A stretch of DNA of 64,000 nucleotides from Arthrobacter alkaliphilus (GCF_021483235.1 NZ_JAKEEC010000001.1:428501-492500), one strand, 5' to 3'. Shown: positions 53,768 to 63,998, counted from the first letter of the stretch. Numbers and translations: made by a program. The notes: generated from the sequence alone by a model not told the origin.

Positions 53768-54745
53768 CTATTTGCCCACCGATTCCTTGCCCAGCACCAC
53801 GTTCACGGGCGGCTCCCCTGCCCGCAGCAACGAAATCTGCTTCTTGATCAGCCGGACCATCCTGGGGAACATTGCCGAGCTTGCTCCGCCCACATGCGGC
53901 GTGATGAGCACACCGGGCACCGTCCAGAGCGGGTGGTCGGCAGGCAGCGGCTCGGGGTCGGTCACGTCCAATGCGGCACGAAGCCGGCCCGACGACGTCT
54001 CCCGCAGTAACGCTTCCGTGTCCGCCACCGGGCCCCTCGCCACGTTGACCAACAACGCACCGTCCTGCATCGACGCGAGGAACCGGGCGTCCACCAGCTT
54101 GCGGGTGTGCTCGGACAACGGCACGCTGACCACCACGATCTCGTGGAGGGGCAACTGCTCGTACAGCGCATCGATGCCAAAGACATGGCCGTTTTCGTCG
54201 TCCCGCTCCCGGCTGGCCAGCCGCGTCACCTGCGTTTCGAACGGCAACAGCCTGGCTTCAATGGCCTTGCCCACTCCCCCGTAGCCGACCAAGAGCACAC
54301 GGCGGTCCGCCAGGCTGGGGCGCTGGCCGTTGGCCCAGGTTCCGGTTGCCTGGTTTCGCACGAAGTCCGGAATCCCACGCTGGCTGGCGATCATCATGCC
54401 CACGGCGAGTTCCGCCGTCGACGTCTCATGGACTCCAGCCGCGTTGGCGAAAACGCAACCCGACGGCAGAACGTCCGCGACGCCGTCGTACCCTATCGAC
54501 TGGCTCTGGACCAGCCGGACCGGCACGCCGTCCAGCGCCGCGAGCGCATCCGGCCGGCCCATGTAGGGCGGCACCAGCAGGTCGAAATTGTCCGCCGGGG
54601 CAGGACCCGTCAGGTCCCACACCACGAACTCGACGTCGGCGGAAGGCTCCATGGCTTCGAGGAGTTGCTGGTCGGGCAGGCACACCCGAAGGCGGGCGGT
54701 CACCGTGCCGACACCCTCCGCGGCGGACAGCGCCGTATCGCTCAT
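53768..54745 (-). CDS. D-isomer-specific 2-hydroxyacid dehydrogenase
   Basis: A 325-aa NAD(P)-dependent reductase. Rossmann motif LLVGYGGVGKAIEAR (about 150-165), substrate-binding Arg in VNVARGPVADTEAL, catalytic Glu in DVTDPEPLPADHPLW and catalytic His in ITPHVGGASS. Probably a glyoxylate/hydroxypyruvate-type reductase. The frame extends upstream; ATG 54745 with AGGGA is chosen. Convergent with the MFS gene (3 bases apart) and divergent from the aldo/keto reductase. Confidence 0.87.
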   Translation of the reverse strand: MSDTALSAAEGVGTVTARLRVCLPDQQLLEAMEPSADVEFVVWDLTGPAPADNFDLLVPPYMGRPDALAALDGVPVRLVQSQSIGYDGVADVLPSGCVFANAAGVHETSTAELAVGMMIASQRGIPDFVRNQATGTWANGQRPSLADRRVLLVGYGGVGKAIEARLLPFETQVTRLASRERDDENGHVFGIDALYEQLPLHEIVVVSVPLSEHTRKLVDARFLASMQDGALLVNVARGPVADTEALLRETSSGRLRAALDVTDPEPLPADHPLWTVPGVLITPHVGGASSAMFPRMVRLIKKQISLLRAGEPPVNVVLGKESVGK

Positions 54746-54928
54746 TTCCATTCCCTGCTTCCCGATTTTCCGGTCGATTAGCCGGACGGCTAGTTCGCAT
54801 TCCAACACCAATTTACTGAGTGCATTGCCCCGACCCCCACCGACCTGCCTATAGTGGCCATACCCGCACCCTTCTCTGAGCATCGTCGTGCTATCCAGCA
54901 CGTTCTGCCACCTAGAGGAGAGAACCCC

Positions 54929-55902
<974 letters not shown>

Positions 55903-56025
55903 GCCCATACCTCTTCTCGAACCTCGGCAAGCGAGGGCGGCCACCATGGTATCCATGGTGGCCGCCCTTGCTTATGCGGATGATTGCCCAGCGTCTGATT
56001 GCCCAGTGTCGTTATGCATCTGCCC

Positions 56026-56484
56026 CTAGAGGGCCCTAACGAAAGATCGAACAAGGAGGTCATCCGGGCTGTAGTTTTCTGCCCAAGCTGCGAAACTCTG
56101 GTTGATCGCCATGATATTTATGTTGACGCAGAAGGTGCCGCTATCGGTACCGCTAAGTCCTGACGAGATACGCGGACAAAAGTCTTTACTTTCATCGATC
56201 ATGGCAAAGATTCCCTCCAGGAACTCCTGACGGTCCGGGCTAAGAAACCACTCGGTTGGCCTATGTCGGTCCGACTCTGAGTAGCTAGAGGCCCCTCCCG
56301 CCCAGGAGTCGAGCCAGTGCTCGGGAGGATCGAGCACAGCGTTCGCTTCGATGCTCATGCCTCTGAGAATGCCACGAATTGTGTGCCACGAGCCCTCGGC
56401 TCCGCCGAACTGCCGTTCTTGCGTTCCCAAGCCCGTGACTTTGATTCTGTTTGGCGTCGAGTCCCATTCGGCTTGTTCCCTCAA
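56026..56484 (-). CDS. Hypothetical protein (contact-system accessory type, uncertain)
   Basis: A frame of 152 aa from TTG 56484; ATG 56358 would give 110 aa. The clear part reads MSIEANAVLDPPEHWLDSWAGG, then EWFLSPDRQEFLEGIFAMIDES and CVNINIMAINQSFAAWAENY. Acidic, no membrane segment, lower GC. It looks like a small orphan protein; I do not recognise the family. Confidence 0.5.
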   Translation of the reverse strand: MREQAEWDSTPNRIKVTGLGTQERQFGGAEGSWHTIRGILRGMSIEANAVLDPPEHWLDSWAGGASSYSESDRHRPTEWFLSPDRQEFLEGIFAMIDESKDFCPRISSGLSGTDSGTFCVNINIMAINQSFAAWAENYSPDDLLVRSFVRAL

Positions 56485-56516
56485 ACTGGTGTGCGGTTCA
56501 TCGGGGTGTCGACCTC

Positions 56517-56768
56517 ATGGTCATACTGCAAGTTTCCGGGTGCGAGCACATAGCCGAGCGAGTGATCAGCGGTGACCCGGTATCAACTGAGGAAAAGTCG
56601 GTTCTCGAAATAGCGAATGATTTAGCCAAGCAAAAGGGCTACCTTCCCCTGTTTGATTTGACCGATGGCAACGCACGCATCTCCGAGAATGCAGGACCGG
56701 AGCTAGCAAAGTTCTTCGAATCCGAGGAATGGCTAACGAGGAATCGAAGCAGTACGCGGCGCCTCTAA
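56517..56768 (+). CDS. Hypothetical short protein
   Basis: An 83-aa acidic frame (MVILQVSGCEHIAERVISGD, EEKSVLEIANDLAKQKGYLP, ELAKFFESEEW) without a clear RBS. Protein-like but unsupported by any family. It overlaps the next gene by 40 bases. Confidence 0.35.
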   Translation: MVILQVSGCEHIAERVISGDPVSTEEKSVLEIANDLAKQKGYLPLFDLTDGNARISENAGPELAKFFESEEWLTRNRSSTRRL

Positions 56769-57040
56769 CTCCGCGGGTCCGCAAAGTACAGAAACAAAAC
56801 GATCGGCCTGCGTGGAGACCCGATCGGATCGTCAGGGAGGTCTGCCAGATGACTGGTCGTGCTTTTGTCGTTGCCGCGTCAGCGACGGCGGTGCTCGTGT
56901 TTGTCATTCCATACCTTGTCTACTTGCTGTTCGGCGTTGCTCCGAACGGGACCGAGACGTTGATCGTCGTTGTTCTGCTCTGGATCACTACCTGGACGTT
57001 CCGCCGTACAAGGTTCAAGCCCGATACCCAATTGCGGTGA
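56729..57040 (+). CDS. Small two-helix membrane protein
   Basis: A 103-aa protein with a basic N-terminal third and two membrane segments (about 44-68 and 76-92), ending in a basic tail. GAGG overlaps the approach to ATG 56729. Within the coding sequence, around 56790-56815, about 25 bases repeat the left arm of the terminator at 57065. Unknown function. Confidence 0.55.
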   Translation: MANEESKQYAAPLTPRVRKVQKQNDRPAWRPDRIVREVCQMTGRAFVVAASATAVLVFVIPYLVYLLFGVAPNGTETLIVVVLLWITTWTFRRTRFKPDTQLR

Positions 57041-57064
57041 TCATCGCCTTTGACAAGAAACAAA

Positions 57065-57104
57065 AACAATCGGCCTGCGTGGACTACCACGCAGGCCGAT
57101 TGTT
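57065..57104. terminator. Bidirectional terminator, 18-bp stem
   Basis: AACAATCGGCCTGCGTGG pairs perfectly with its complement around loop ACTA; a T run follows on the right and an A-rich run precedes on the left. It separates the small membrane protein gene (+) from the ABC substrate-binding gene (-). Confidence 0.9.
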
Positions 57105-57134
57105 TTTTGGGGGGCTATCTATTGAAGGAAGAGC

Positions 57135-58247
57135 TTAGCCGTCGTCGCCGGCAGGCTTCGTTGTGGCGGTGTAGCCCTCGAGCTTGAGCGCGGCCTGGGC
57201 GTACTTGTTGGTGAAGGTGCCACCGACCGGGATCTTCGAGGTGTCCATTCCGAGGGTCTGCTCCATGGCGGCGATGGTCTTCGGGCCGCCCGCAGGCATG
57301 ATGCCATCCGGGAGGAACTGGCCCTTGTCCTGGTCAAGCGCCTTGACGTAGTCCTCCTTCTTCACGTTCTTGTTCTGGACGTAGTCGGCGGGGAGCTTGT
57401 CCGCGATGTCCTGGGCAGAGTGCGTGCTGATCCAGTGCATCGTGTCCACGAGGGCGTTGACGACGCGCTGGACGGCGTCCTCGTGGGACTTGACCCAGTC
57501 GGCGTTGGCGATGACGCCAGCGGCCGGCCAGTTGCCCCCGACAGCCTTCGTGGCGCCGTCGGTTGTCGCGAGGTCGATGGCGGACTGCGCAACTCCCTGG
57601 CTCTCCATCGCTGCGACGGTGGGCTGGGTGGTCATGACGCAGTCGGCGGCGCCCGTCTTGATGGCTGCGATCGCCGTGGCGCCGGCGCCGGCCTTGTACG
57701 TGGTGTAGTCCTTCTTAGTGAGTCCGGCCTTGGAGGCGATGAATTGCGTCAGGGAGTCGGTTCCGGATCCAAGGTCGGTGACGCCCATCTTCTTGCCCTT
57801 GATGTCCGCGGGAGAGTGGACGTTGGCGTTCGGGCTGCACATGATCCGCTCGCCCGGAGCTCCGGAGAGCTGGACGATGTTGATGATGTTCTTGCCCTTG
57901 GACTGGAAGTCGAACGTGTGGATGTACCAGGCACCGGACATGTCCACCTGGCCGGAGGCCATTGCTTCTTCGGCGCCGACGCCGCCATCAGTCTCGGTGG
58001 AGAGCTCCATGTTGACGCCGTACTTCTTGTAGTAGCCAAGCTGGTCGGCGAGTTTGTACGGCAGGTAGATCTGCTTGTCGATGCCGCCGATCATCATTTT
58101 CACGGTGGGCATGGGGCCGGAGTTCGTAGCGTCAGCGCTGCCGCTAGCCGAACCTCCGCTCGACGCAGGGGCTCCGCCGCCACAAGCCGAAAGGCTGAGC
58201 GCGACTGCTCCGGCAGCGGCAACCGCAAAGATACTGCGCTTCATCAT
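57135..58247 (-). CDS. ABC transporter substrate-binding lipoprotein, NitT/TauT (NMT1-like) type
   Basis: A 370-aa lipoprotein: signal peptide with lipobox LSAC, Ser/Gly linker, then a type II binding fold (GGIDKQIYLPYKLADQLGYYKKYGVNMEL; EAMASGQVDMSGAWYI; VTDLGSGTDSLTQFIASKAG). Relatives bind taurine, sulfonates, nitrate or thiamine precursors; the ligand cannot be told from the sequence. It is the last gene of a three-gene operon (ATPase, permease, binding protein). GAAGGAAAAC precedes the start. Confidence 0.87.
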   Translation of the reverse strand: MMKRSIFAVAAAGAVALSLSACGGGAPASSGGSASGSADATNSGPMPTVKMMIGGIDKQIYLPYKLADQLGYYKKYGVNMELSTETDGGVGAEEAMASGQVDMSGAWYIHTFDFQSKGKNIINIVQLSGAPGERIMCSPNANVHSPADIKGKKMGVTDLGSGTDSLTQFIASKAGLTKKDYTTYKAGAGATAIAAIKTGAADCVMTTQPTVAAMESQGVAQSAIDLATTDGATKAVGGNWPAAGVIANADWVKSHEDAVQRVVNALVDTMHWISTHSAQDIADKLPADYVQNKNVKKEDYVKALDQDKGQFLPDGIMPAGGPKTIAAMEQTLGMDTSKIPVGGTFTNKYAQAALKLEGYTATTKPAGDDG

Positions 58248-58316
58248 TGGTGTTTTCCTTCTGTCAGCCCAGGGGATCCTGGAGCTTTTGGGGTTGGGTG
58301 GGAACGTTGGTGAAAA

Positions 58317-59201
58317 CTAGATGGTCTGGGCTTCAGAGCGGTTTGGCGGCCGCCACTTGAGGAGCCTATGCTCAAGGAGCCCGATGAGGTATTCGGCCGC
58401 GAGCGTGACGACGGCGATGATCACCATGCAGGCGAAGACGGTGTCCGGATCGAAGGTGCCCTGGGCTTGGCTGATGATCAGGCCGATCCCCTTCTGGGCG
58501 CCGAGCACCTCGGCGACCAGCGCGCCGATGATAGCGAAGCCGAATGCCGTATGAAGGCTCGCGATGATCCACGTCATGGCGGAAGGTATGGTCACGTTCA
58601 TCGCCACCTGGAACGGTGAAGCGCCGAGCACCCGCACATTCGCGACGAGGTTCTGGTCCACTTCGCGGACGCCCTGGAAAGCGTTGAAGAAGACCACGAA
58701 GAACACGAGGACGGCCGCGAGGAGGATCTTCGGGAACGTCCCGAGGCCGAATGCGACGATGAAGATCGAGCCGAGCACAATACGGGGAATCGAGTTGACG
58801 ATCCGGATGTACGGGCCCACAACTTCGGACAGGTATCTGTTCGAGCCGAGGAGAATCCCGAGGACCACTCCGACGAACGTGCCGAGGAAGAACCCGAGGA
58901 ATGCCTCCTGGGCCGTGACCCAGAGGTTTTCCCAGATGCTGCCGAAAGCCGTACCTTCCGTGAAGAGCTTGATCAGGGCGTCCCAGATCTGCGAAGGTTG
59001 GCCGAAGAAGAACTTATCCACCCAGCCCACCGTGGTAAACCACTGCCAACCGCCCACCACCACGACGGCGAGCACCGCGCGGCCGATCCAGATCGATGCG
59101 TTGCGTCGCCGGGCCTTGGTCCGGCCTAGGTTCTTGATTGCTGTCTCGGTTTCCACTGGCTGCTCGCTCTTGCGTGTTTCACTATGCGTGAGGGTTGTCA
59201 T
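58317..59201 (-). CDS. ABC transporter permease, SsuC/TauC type
   Basis: A 294-aa inner-membrane permease with six predicted helices. EAA loop region: REVDQNLVANVRVLGASPFQV then NVTIPSAMTWIIASLHTAFGFAIIGAL. The N-terminus is long and hydrophilic. Its ATG overlaps the ATPase stop by 4 bases (ATGA). Works with the adjacent ATPase and binding lipoprotein in uptake of an unknown organic ion. Confidence 0.88.
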   Translation of the reverse strand: MTTLTHSETRKSEQPVETETAIKNLGRTKARRRNASIWIGRAVLAVVVVGGWQWFTTVGWVDKFFFGQPSQIWDALIKLFTEGTAFGSIWENLWVTAQEAFLGFFLGTFVGVVLGILLGSNRYLSEVVGPYIRIVNSIPRIVLGSIFIVAFGLGTFPKILLAAVLVFFVVFFNAFQGVREVDQNLVANVRVLGASPFQVAMNVTIPSAMTWIIASLHTAFGFAIIGALVAEVLGAQKGIGLIISQAQGTFDPDTVFACMVIIAVVTLAAEYLIGLLEHRLLKWRPPNRSEAQTI

Positions 59202-60055
59202 GCTGCTGCTCCTGATGTGCGCGCATACGCGCGGGTGACCTCGTCCTTCAGGGACTCCCAGATCTGGCCCTGCAGCTCCAGGAACCGCTCCTCGTGCCGG
59301 ATCTTCTGGACATCTCCACGCGGCCGGGGCAGATCGATCTCGAAAACATCCTTGATGGTGCCGGGGCTGCTGGTCATGATGACCACCTTGTCTGCGAGCG
59401 CCACGGCTTCGTCGAGGTCGTGCGTGATGAACAGGACCGAGGGGCGAAGTTCTTCCCAGAGCGCCAGCAGTTCGTTCTGCATGATGGCCTTGGTCTGCAC
59501 GTCCAGAGCACCGAACGGCTCATCCATCAACAGGATCCGCGGGTTGTTGATCAGCGCCGCCGCCATGGCGACGCGCTTGCGCATGCCACCGGACAACTGG
59601 TGCGGGTAACGGTCCTCGAAGCCGGCCAAGCCCACGCGGCGCAGCCAGTCCCTTGCGAGCAACGTGGCTTCCTTCTTGGGCGTCCCGCGCAGGACCGGGC
59701 CGATCAAGACGTTTCCGAGAACGGTCTTCCACGGGAAGAGCGCGTCCGCCTGGAACATGTAGCTGACGCCGTCGGTGATGCCGTCCACCAGCTGATCGTG
59801 GACCCGCACCGAGCCAGTGCTTGGCCGCTCCAGTCCGGATACCTGGGCCAGGGTGGTCGACTTGCCGCAGCCCGTTGGTCCGACGATCGCGCAGAACTCG
59901 CCGGGTTCGACCCTAAGCGTCACATCGCGGATCGCAGTGAAGGTCTCGCCCTTGGGAGTCAGGTAACGCTTGGTCAACCCGACGATATCGATGCCCGCGG
60001 CGACCTCCGCCCCCTTTAGGGCCACGGGTGGCCGGTTGGGATAGTTGGAATTCAT
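59198..60055 (-). CDS. ABC transporter ATP-binding protein, SsuB/TauB type
   Basis: A 285-aa ATPase. Walker A GPTGCGKST, signature LSGGMRKRVAMAAALI, Walker B ILLMDEPFGALD, H-loop ITHDLDEAV. The N-terminal 35 residues are an extension. First gene of the operon, divergent from the response regulator gene, with about 220 bases of shared upstream region. Confidence 0.9.
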   Translation of the reverse strand: MNSNYPNRPPVALKGAEVAAGIDIVGLTKRYLTPKGETFTAIRDVTLRVEPGEFCAIVGPTGCGKSTTLAQVSGLERPSTGSVRVHDQLVDGITDGVSYMFQADALFPWKTVLGNVLIGPVLRGTPKKEATLLARDWLRRVGLAGFEDRYPHQLSGGMRKRVAMAAALINNPRILLMDEPFGALDVQTKAIMQNELLALWEELRPSVLFITHDLDEAVALADKVVIMTSSPGTIKDVFEIDLPRPRGDVQKIRHEERFLELQGQIWESLKDEVTRAYARTSGAAA

Positions 60056-60279
60056 TTGCTAAGACCTCTCTGTCTTTGGAATCCCTCCATTGGGAGTCCC
60101 TCGAATTCGTGATGTAGATCACGGCAACTGTGACAAGCTTAGGAAGGCAGCATTCGGGCCAGAAGTCTTCAGTAAGTTGTGCGCCTTAGCCGCAAATGTG
60201 CACGTTTTGTGCATTTTCTGCCGTCGCATCAACTGCAGGGGAAGCCCGCACCGTCGCGGGCAAGAATGGAGCGCAGACG

Positions 60280-60948
60280 TTGATTAAGGCATTGGTAGTC
60301 GACGACGATTTCCGGGTCGCCGGAATCCACGCTGCCCGCGTGGCCAGGGTTGAGGGTTTCGAATGCGTCGGTGAGGTTTACAGCGCCGCAGCCGCGCGGG
60401 AGGCGATCGAGCGCCTCAACCCGGACTTGCTCTTGCTGGATGTACATCTTCCGGACGAGGACGGGATCTCAATGCTGCGATCCCTGCAGGCGGCCGGAAC
60501 CGACGTCGATTGCATCGTCATTACCGCGGCCCAGGACCTGGACACCGTCAAATCAGCGATGACCAGCGGCGCGGTCTACTACTTGGTCAAGCCCTTCAGC
60601 TTTGACCGGCTCCGCACACAGTTGGAGGCTTACCGGAACTGGCGGCAGGAGCTGGAATCCGCTTCAACTGCCGACCAGTCAACTATTGACAGCCTCTACA
60701 ACGCGCGCTCGGCGGGGGTCAGGCCCGCTGCCCCGGCACCGCGCCTGCAGCCCACCATGCAGAAAGCGCTCGACGCCGTCCGGGCCGCCCGGGGCCCCGT
60801 CACCGCCGCCGAGATCGCCGGGCAGCTCGGCGTCAGCCGTCCGACGGCCCAGCGTTACCTCAGCGTCCTGGAGCAAAAGGGCCTGCTGGTGCTGGACCTC
60901 ACGTATGGCGGCACCGGCCGCCCGCTCAACTCCTACACCCTTAGTTGA
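60280..60948 (+). CDS. Response regulator, CitB/DcuR family
   Basis: A 222-aa regulator. Receiver: acidic pocket ALVVDDD, phosphoacceptor Asp in LLLLDVHLPDEDGI (about 56), Thr in IVITAAQ and Lys in YLVKPFS. C-terminal HTH: GPVTAAEIAGQLGVSRPTAQRYLSVLEQKG. The family responds to carboxylates and related solutes through CitA/DcuS-type kinases. No kinase is next to it in the window. TTG 60280 is chosen because GGAG lies 8 bases upstream and the receiver starts directly. Divergent from the ABC importer, which it probably controls. Confidence 0.87.
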   Translation: MIKALVVDDDFRVAGIHAARVARVEGFECVGEVYSAAAAREAIERLNPDLLLLDVHLPDEDGISMLRSLQAAGTDVDCIVITAAQDLDTVKSAMTSGAVYYLVKPFSFDRLRTQLEAYRNWRQELESASTADQSTIDSLYNARSAGVRPAAPAPRLQPTMQKALDAVRAARGPVTAAEIAGQLGVSRPTAQRYLSVLEQKGLLVLDLTYGGTGRPLNSYTLS

Positions 60949-60971
60949 GCCGACGGCCGGTTCGCTTTTGA

Positions 60972-61535
60972 CTACTCGGCTGCGACCGGTTCGGTCTGCT
61001 TTACAAGGGCAGCCTCGAGGTTGATCTTCACCTTGTCGCTCACCAGGAAACCGCCGGTCTCCAACGCGGCGTTCCACGTCAGCCCGAAGTCCTTCCGGCT
61101 GATCTCGGACTCGGCGGAGAACCCGGCGCGGGTCGCGCCGAACGGATCAACCGCGACGCCGGTGAACTCGACTTCCAGCTCCACCGGCTTGGTGATCCCC
61201 TTGATGGTGAGGTCACCCGTGAGGGTGTAGTCCTCGCCGTCGCCCTCTACGCTCGTGGCGCGGAAGGTCATTTCCGGGTACTTCTCGACGTCGAAAAAGT
61301 CGGCACCGCGGACGTGGGCGTCACGGTTCGCATCGCCCGAGTCGAAGCTCGCGGTCTTGACGGTGGCGTGGAGTGACGCGTCGGCCAGGGATTCGCGCAC
61401 GCGGGCCTCGGCAGTTGCATCCGTGAAACGGCCGCGCACCTTGCTGATGCCGGCGTGCCGGACGCTGAACCCGATCTCGCTGTGGGCCATGTCCAACAAC
61501 CAGGTGCCTGAAGAGAAACCTTGGGGAAGAGTCAT
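60972..61535 (-). CDS. YceI family lipid-binding protein
   Basis: A 187-aa lipocalin-like protein: WLLDMAHSEIGFSVRHAGISKVRGRF, then SFDSGDANRDAHVRGADFFDVEKYPEMTF and LTGDLTIKGITKPVELEVEF, all family hallmarks. It has no signal peptide, as usual for the cytoplasmic actinobacterial form; binds isoprenoid-like ligands. AGGAGA precedes ATG 61535. Convergent with the response regulator. Confidence 0.92.
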   Translation of the reverse strand: MTLPQGFSSGTWLLDMAHSEIGFSVRHAGISKVRGRFTDATAEARVRESLADASLHATVKTASFDSGDANRDAHVRGADFFDVEKYPEMTFRATSVEGDGEDYTLTGDLTIKGITKPVELEVEFTGVAVDPFGATRAGFSAESEISRKDFGLTWNAALETGGFLVSDKVKINLEAALVKQTEPVAAE

Positions 61536-61663
61536 TGTGGATCTCCTGATTCGAAAGAGTCTCGCGTGGATGGGTCCCTTCCACCCTTGTTGAGCCCGAA
61601 GTTGAAGTCAAGGACTCGAAGGCGGCTTACAGGGAACTCCCATGGTTGCCAGCTCCGGAGCAG

Positions 61664-62212
61664 TCACTTCCCCGTAGCCGGGACCACGTCCCCCTTCTCC
61701 AGGCGGACCGGGCAGCCGAGGCGCGCTTCGTAGGCGGCAGCCAGGGCACTGCTGTCTGCGCTGTCTGAGACCGTGACCACCACATGGGATCCGTCATTGG
61801 CCATAGCAACCACCCGGACCCGTGCATCTTCCGTCAAAAGGGTTCCCGCGCGGTCCATGACAGTTCCGGGAACGCATGCTGCCGAACGGATCGAGATGTC
61901 AATACCAGGGAGCTGGTTGCGCAAGCGTGAGATGCTGTCGTTCTCCGGGCCGTGCCACACGATGACGAGCTTCCCTTGCTCCAGAGCGACTGACCCGAAG
62001 TTGGGGTCGCCGCGTAACTCCTTGGTGATGAGGTCGGCCGCCGACGACAGCTTCCCATTCTGCGGCGCCGCTTCGGTAATCTGGACCGGATCGGTAGCTT
62101 GTATTGAGCCGGCATGACGTTGGACGCCTCCGTCGCAGGCCGTCAACGCGGCGCCGGAGAGCAGCATCGCGGAGACCACGCCTGAGCGCCCAACGAAGGT
62201 CATGCGGTTCAC
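61664..62212 (-). CDS. Lipoprotein of unknown function
   Basis: About 182 aa: signal peptide and lipobox LTAC, then a mixed alpha/beta domain. Two internal stretches have the layout of BON-like repeats (AADLITKELRGDPNFGSVALEQGKLVIVWHG and DISIRSAACVPGTVMDRAG...VTVSDSADSSALAAAYEARLG), each helix plus strands. GAGGG favours GTG 62212 as start over ATG 62203 or 62221. Family not certain. Confidence 0.65.
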   Translation of the reverse strand: MNRMTFVGRSGVVSAMLLSGAALTACDGGVQRHAGSIQATDPVQITEAAPQNGKLSSAADLITKELRGDPNFGSVALEQGKLVIVWHGPENDSISRLRNQLPGIDISIRSAACVPGTVMDRAGTLLTEDARVRVVAMANDGSHVVVTVSDSADSSALAAAYEARLGCPVRLEKGDVVPATGK

Positions 62213-62297
62213 GGAGATCATCCCTCGACGAAACTGATAGAGGGGTATCGAATATTCTACGACCCCGCCTGGCCGGTCCGCCCAGCGCAATGTCCGG

Positions 62298-63665
62298 CTA
62301 AGCCACCGCCCCCGGTTTCCGCCAAGCCAGGGCCAACACGAACACCACCGCGCTCAGCGCCAGCATCACCAACACCATGAGGCCCCAGTTCGCCTGGTTG
62401 ACCCCGGGCCCGTACAGAACACCGATAAGTACCGTCGCCGTGATGGCCCCGAGGTATCGGCACGTCTGGAAGATTCCGGCGGCTACTCCCCTGTCTTCCG
62501 GCCGTGCGGACACATACAAACCTTGATTGGACGACGTGCTGACCACGCCGTACGGCACGCCCATTAGTGCCGTGAGCACGAGCACCAACGGGGGCCAGAA
62601 GGACAACGTCAGCGCTCCGAGCGCACCGGAAGCCAGCGTCAAAAGCACGACGCCGGCGATCATTACGGACCGCACGCCGAACCGCTCAATGAACCGCACG
62701 GTCACCGGGGTCATGAAAACCGACATGGCAGCAAGGGGCAGCATCAGCAGGCCGACCACGCCGGCGTCGTACTTTCCAGCCTGCTGCAGCAACTGCGGAA
62801 GGCCGAAGAAAGCAAAATAGTAGACCGCGCTGAACACCGCGAAACCCAAGTACAACACCAGCAGCGGCCGGTTCCGGCCGAGCAGCCGCAGGTCCAGGAA
62901 GGGCGGACTGAACCGCAACTCGCGCAATGCGAACAGCCCCGCCAGGACCACGGCGACGCCGATGAACCACCAGCGGTACGCCGGCATCACGTTGAGCAGC
63001 GCCATCATCGCGAGCGTCAACGAGGCAATGAACGCCAGGATGCCCGGAATGTCGGAATCGCGGAGGAGGGTTGAGAGCTTGCCGCTTTCGCGTCCGACGT
63101 CGGGCGGCGCCACCCGCTGCACCACAACCAGGGCCAGAAGCGAGATCGGCACGTTGATCGCGAACAGCGCCTGCCAGCCGACCAGGCTCACCAAAAGGCC
63201 GCCGACGACGGGCCCCACCGCAGCGGCCGAAGTGTTCGCCATCTGGATGCGGCCCAGGGGTCGGGTGGTGCTGATGTTCGCCTGCCGGCTGAGCGTCGAG
63301 ACCATGACGACGGCGCACGGGTACGCCGTGGCGGTCCCCACCGCCATGAGCGCGCGGGCTACGCAGACCAGCGCGAAGTTCGGTGAGAACGGTGCCAGAA
63401 GGCACGAGATGGCGACCACCGCCATGCCGAAAGTAAACAACCTCCGCGGACCAAAGCGGTCTGCCAGGCGGCCCATGAGCGGCTGGCCTGCCGCCGAGGC
63501 GAGGTAGAAGGACGTAATAACCCACGTGACCGTGGCGACGTCGAGCGCAAAGTCCCGGCGCAGAACCACCAGCGCGACCGCGATCATCGATGAGTTCAAC
63601 GGGTTCAGCGCCGTCCCGAGACTCAGTGCAGCGATCGCTAGGCCGGGGCGGGATTGGTTGGTCAC
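62298..63665 (-). CDS. MFS drug exporter, DHA2 type
   Basis: A 455-aa exporter with about 13-14 membrane segments: LNPLNSSMIAVALVVLRRDF in TM1, ADRFGPRRLF (motif A), GPVVGGLLVSLVGWQALFAINVP (motif C region). It probably exports small toxic compounds. GTG 63665 with TAGGG upstream. No regulator gene adjoins it in the window. Confidence 0.87.
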   Translation of the reverse strand: MTNQSRPGLAIAALSLGTALNPLNSSMIAVALVVLRRDFALDVATVTWVITSFYLASAAGQPLMGRLADRFGPRRLFTFGMAVVAISCLLAPFSPNFALVCVARALMAVGTATAYPCAVVMVSTLSRQANISTTRPLGRIQMANTSAAAVGPVVGGLLVSLVGWQALFAINVPISLLALVVVQRVAPPDVGRESGKLSTLLRDSDIPGILAFIASLTLAMMALLNVMPAYRWWFIGVAVVLAGLFALRELRFSPPFLDLRLLGRNRPLLVLYLGFAVFSAVYYFAFFGLPQLLQQAGKYDAGVVGLLMLPLAAMSVFMTPVTVRFIERFGVRSVMIAGVVLLTLASGALGALTLSFWPPLVLVLTALMGVPYGVVSTSSNQGLYVSARPEDRGVAAGIFQTCRYLGAITATVLIGVLYGPGVNQANWGLMVLVMLALSAVVFVLALAWRKPGAVA

Positions 63666-63734
63666 GTCCCTAAGTCTGGTACATCGTTGCCTGAGGTCAC
63701 GAAACGGCGCGTCACGAACCTCGCTTGGGGACCG

Positions 63735-63998
63735 TCAGCTCTGCGCTTCGGTCTGTAGCGGCTTCTTCTTACCGTTGGCGTCCTGGGTGAGCGTCGGAGC
63801 CGCGGGCTTCGGCGGGACCACAACGGGAGCTGCCGGAGCGGGTGCCGGAGCTGGTGCCGGAGCGGGAGCTGGTGCCGGAGCGGGAGCTGGTGCCGGAGCG
63901 GGAGCTGGTGCCGGAGCTGGCGCCGGGGCCGGCGGGATGCACGAGTAGTTGTAGTCGAAGTCCGTGGTGAATTGGGTGAGTGCAACCACACCGCCGGC
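63735..63998 (-). CDS. C-terminal end of a protein with a long Ala-Pro repeat (partial)
   Basis: The gene starts beyond the right edge. The visible 87 residues have VALTQFTTDFDYNYSCIPP, then about 17 Ala-Pro pairs (encoded by GGAGCTGGTGCC-like units at about 63828-63930 on the plus strand) and a Val/Pro/Lys-rich end (PVVVPPKPAAPTLTQDANGK). A rigid Ala-Pro stalk near the C-terminus is typical of secreted or wall-spanning proteins. Function unknown. Confidence 0.75.
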   Translation of the reverse strand, partial: AGGVVALTQFTTDFDYNYSCIPPAPAPAPAPAPAPAPAPAPAPAPAPAPAPAPAPAAPVVVPPKPAAPTLTQDANGKKKPLQTEAQS

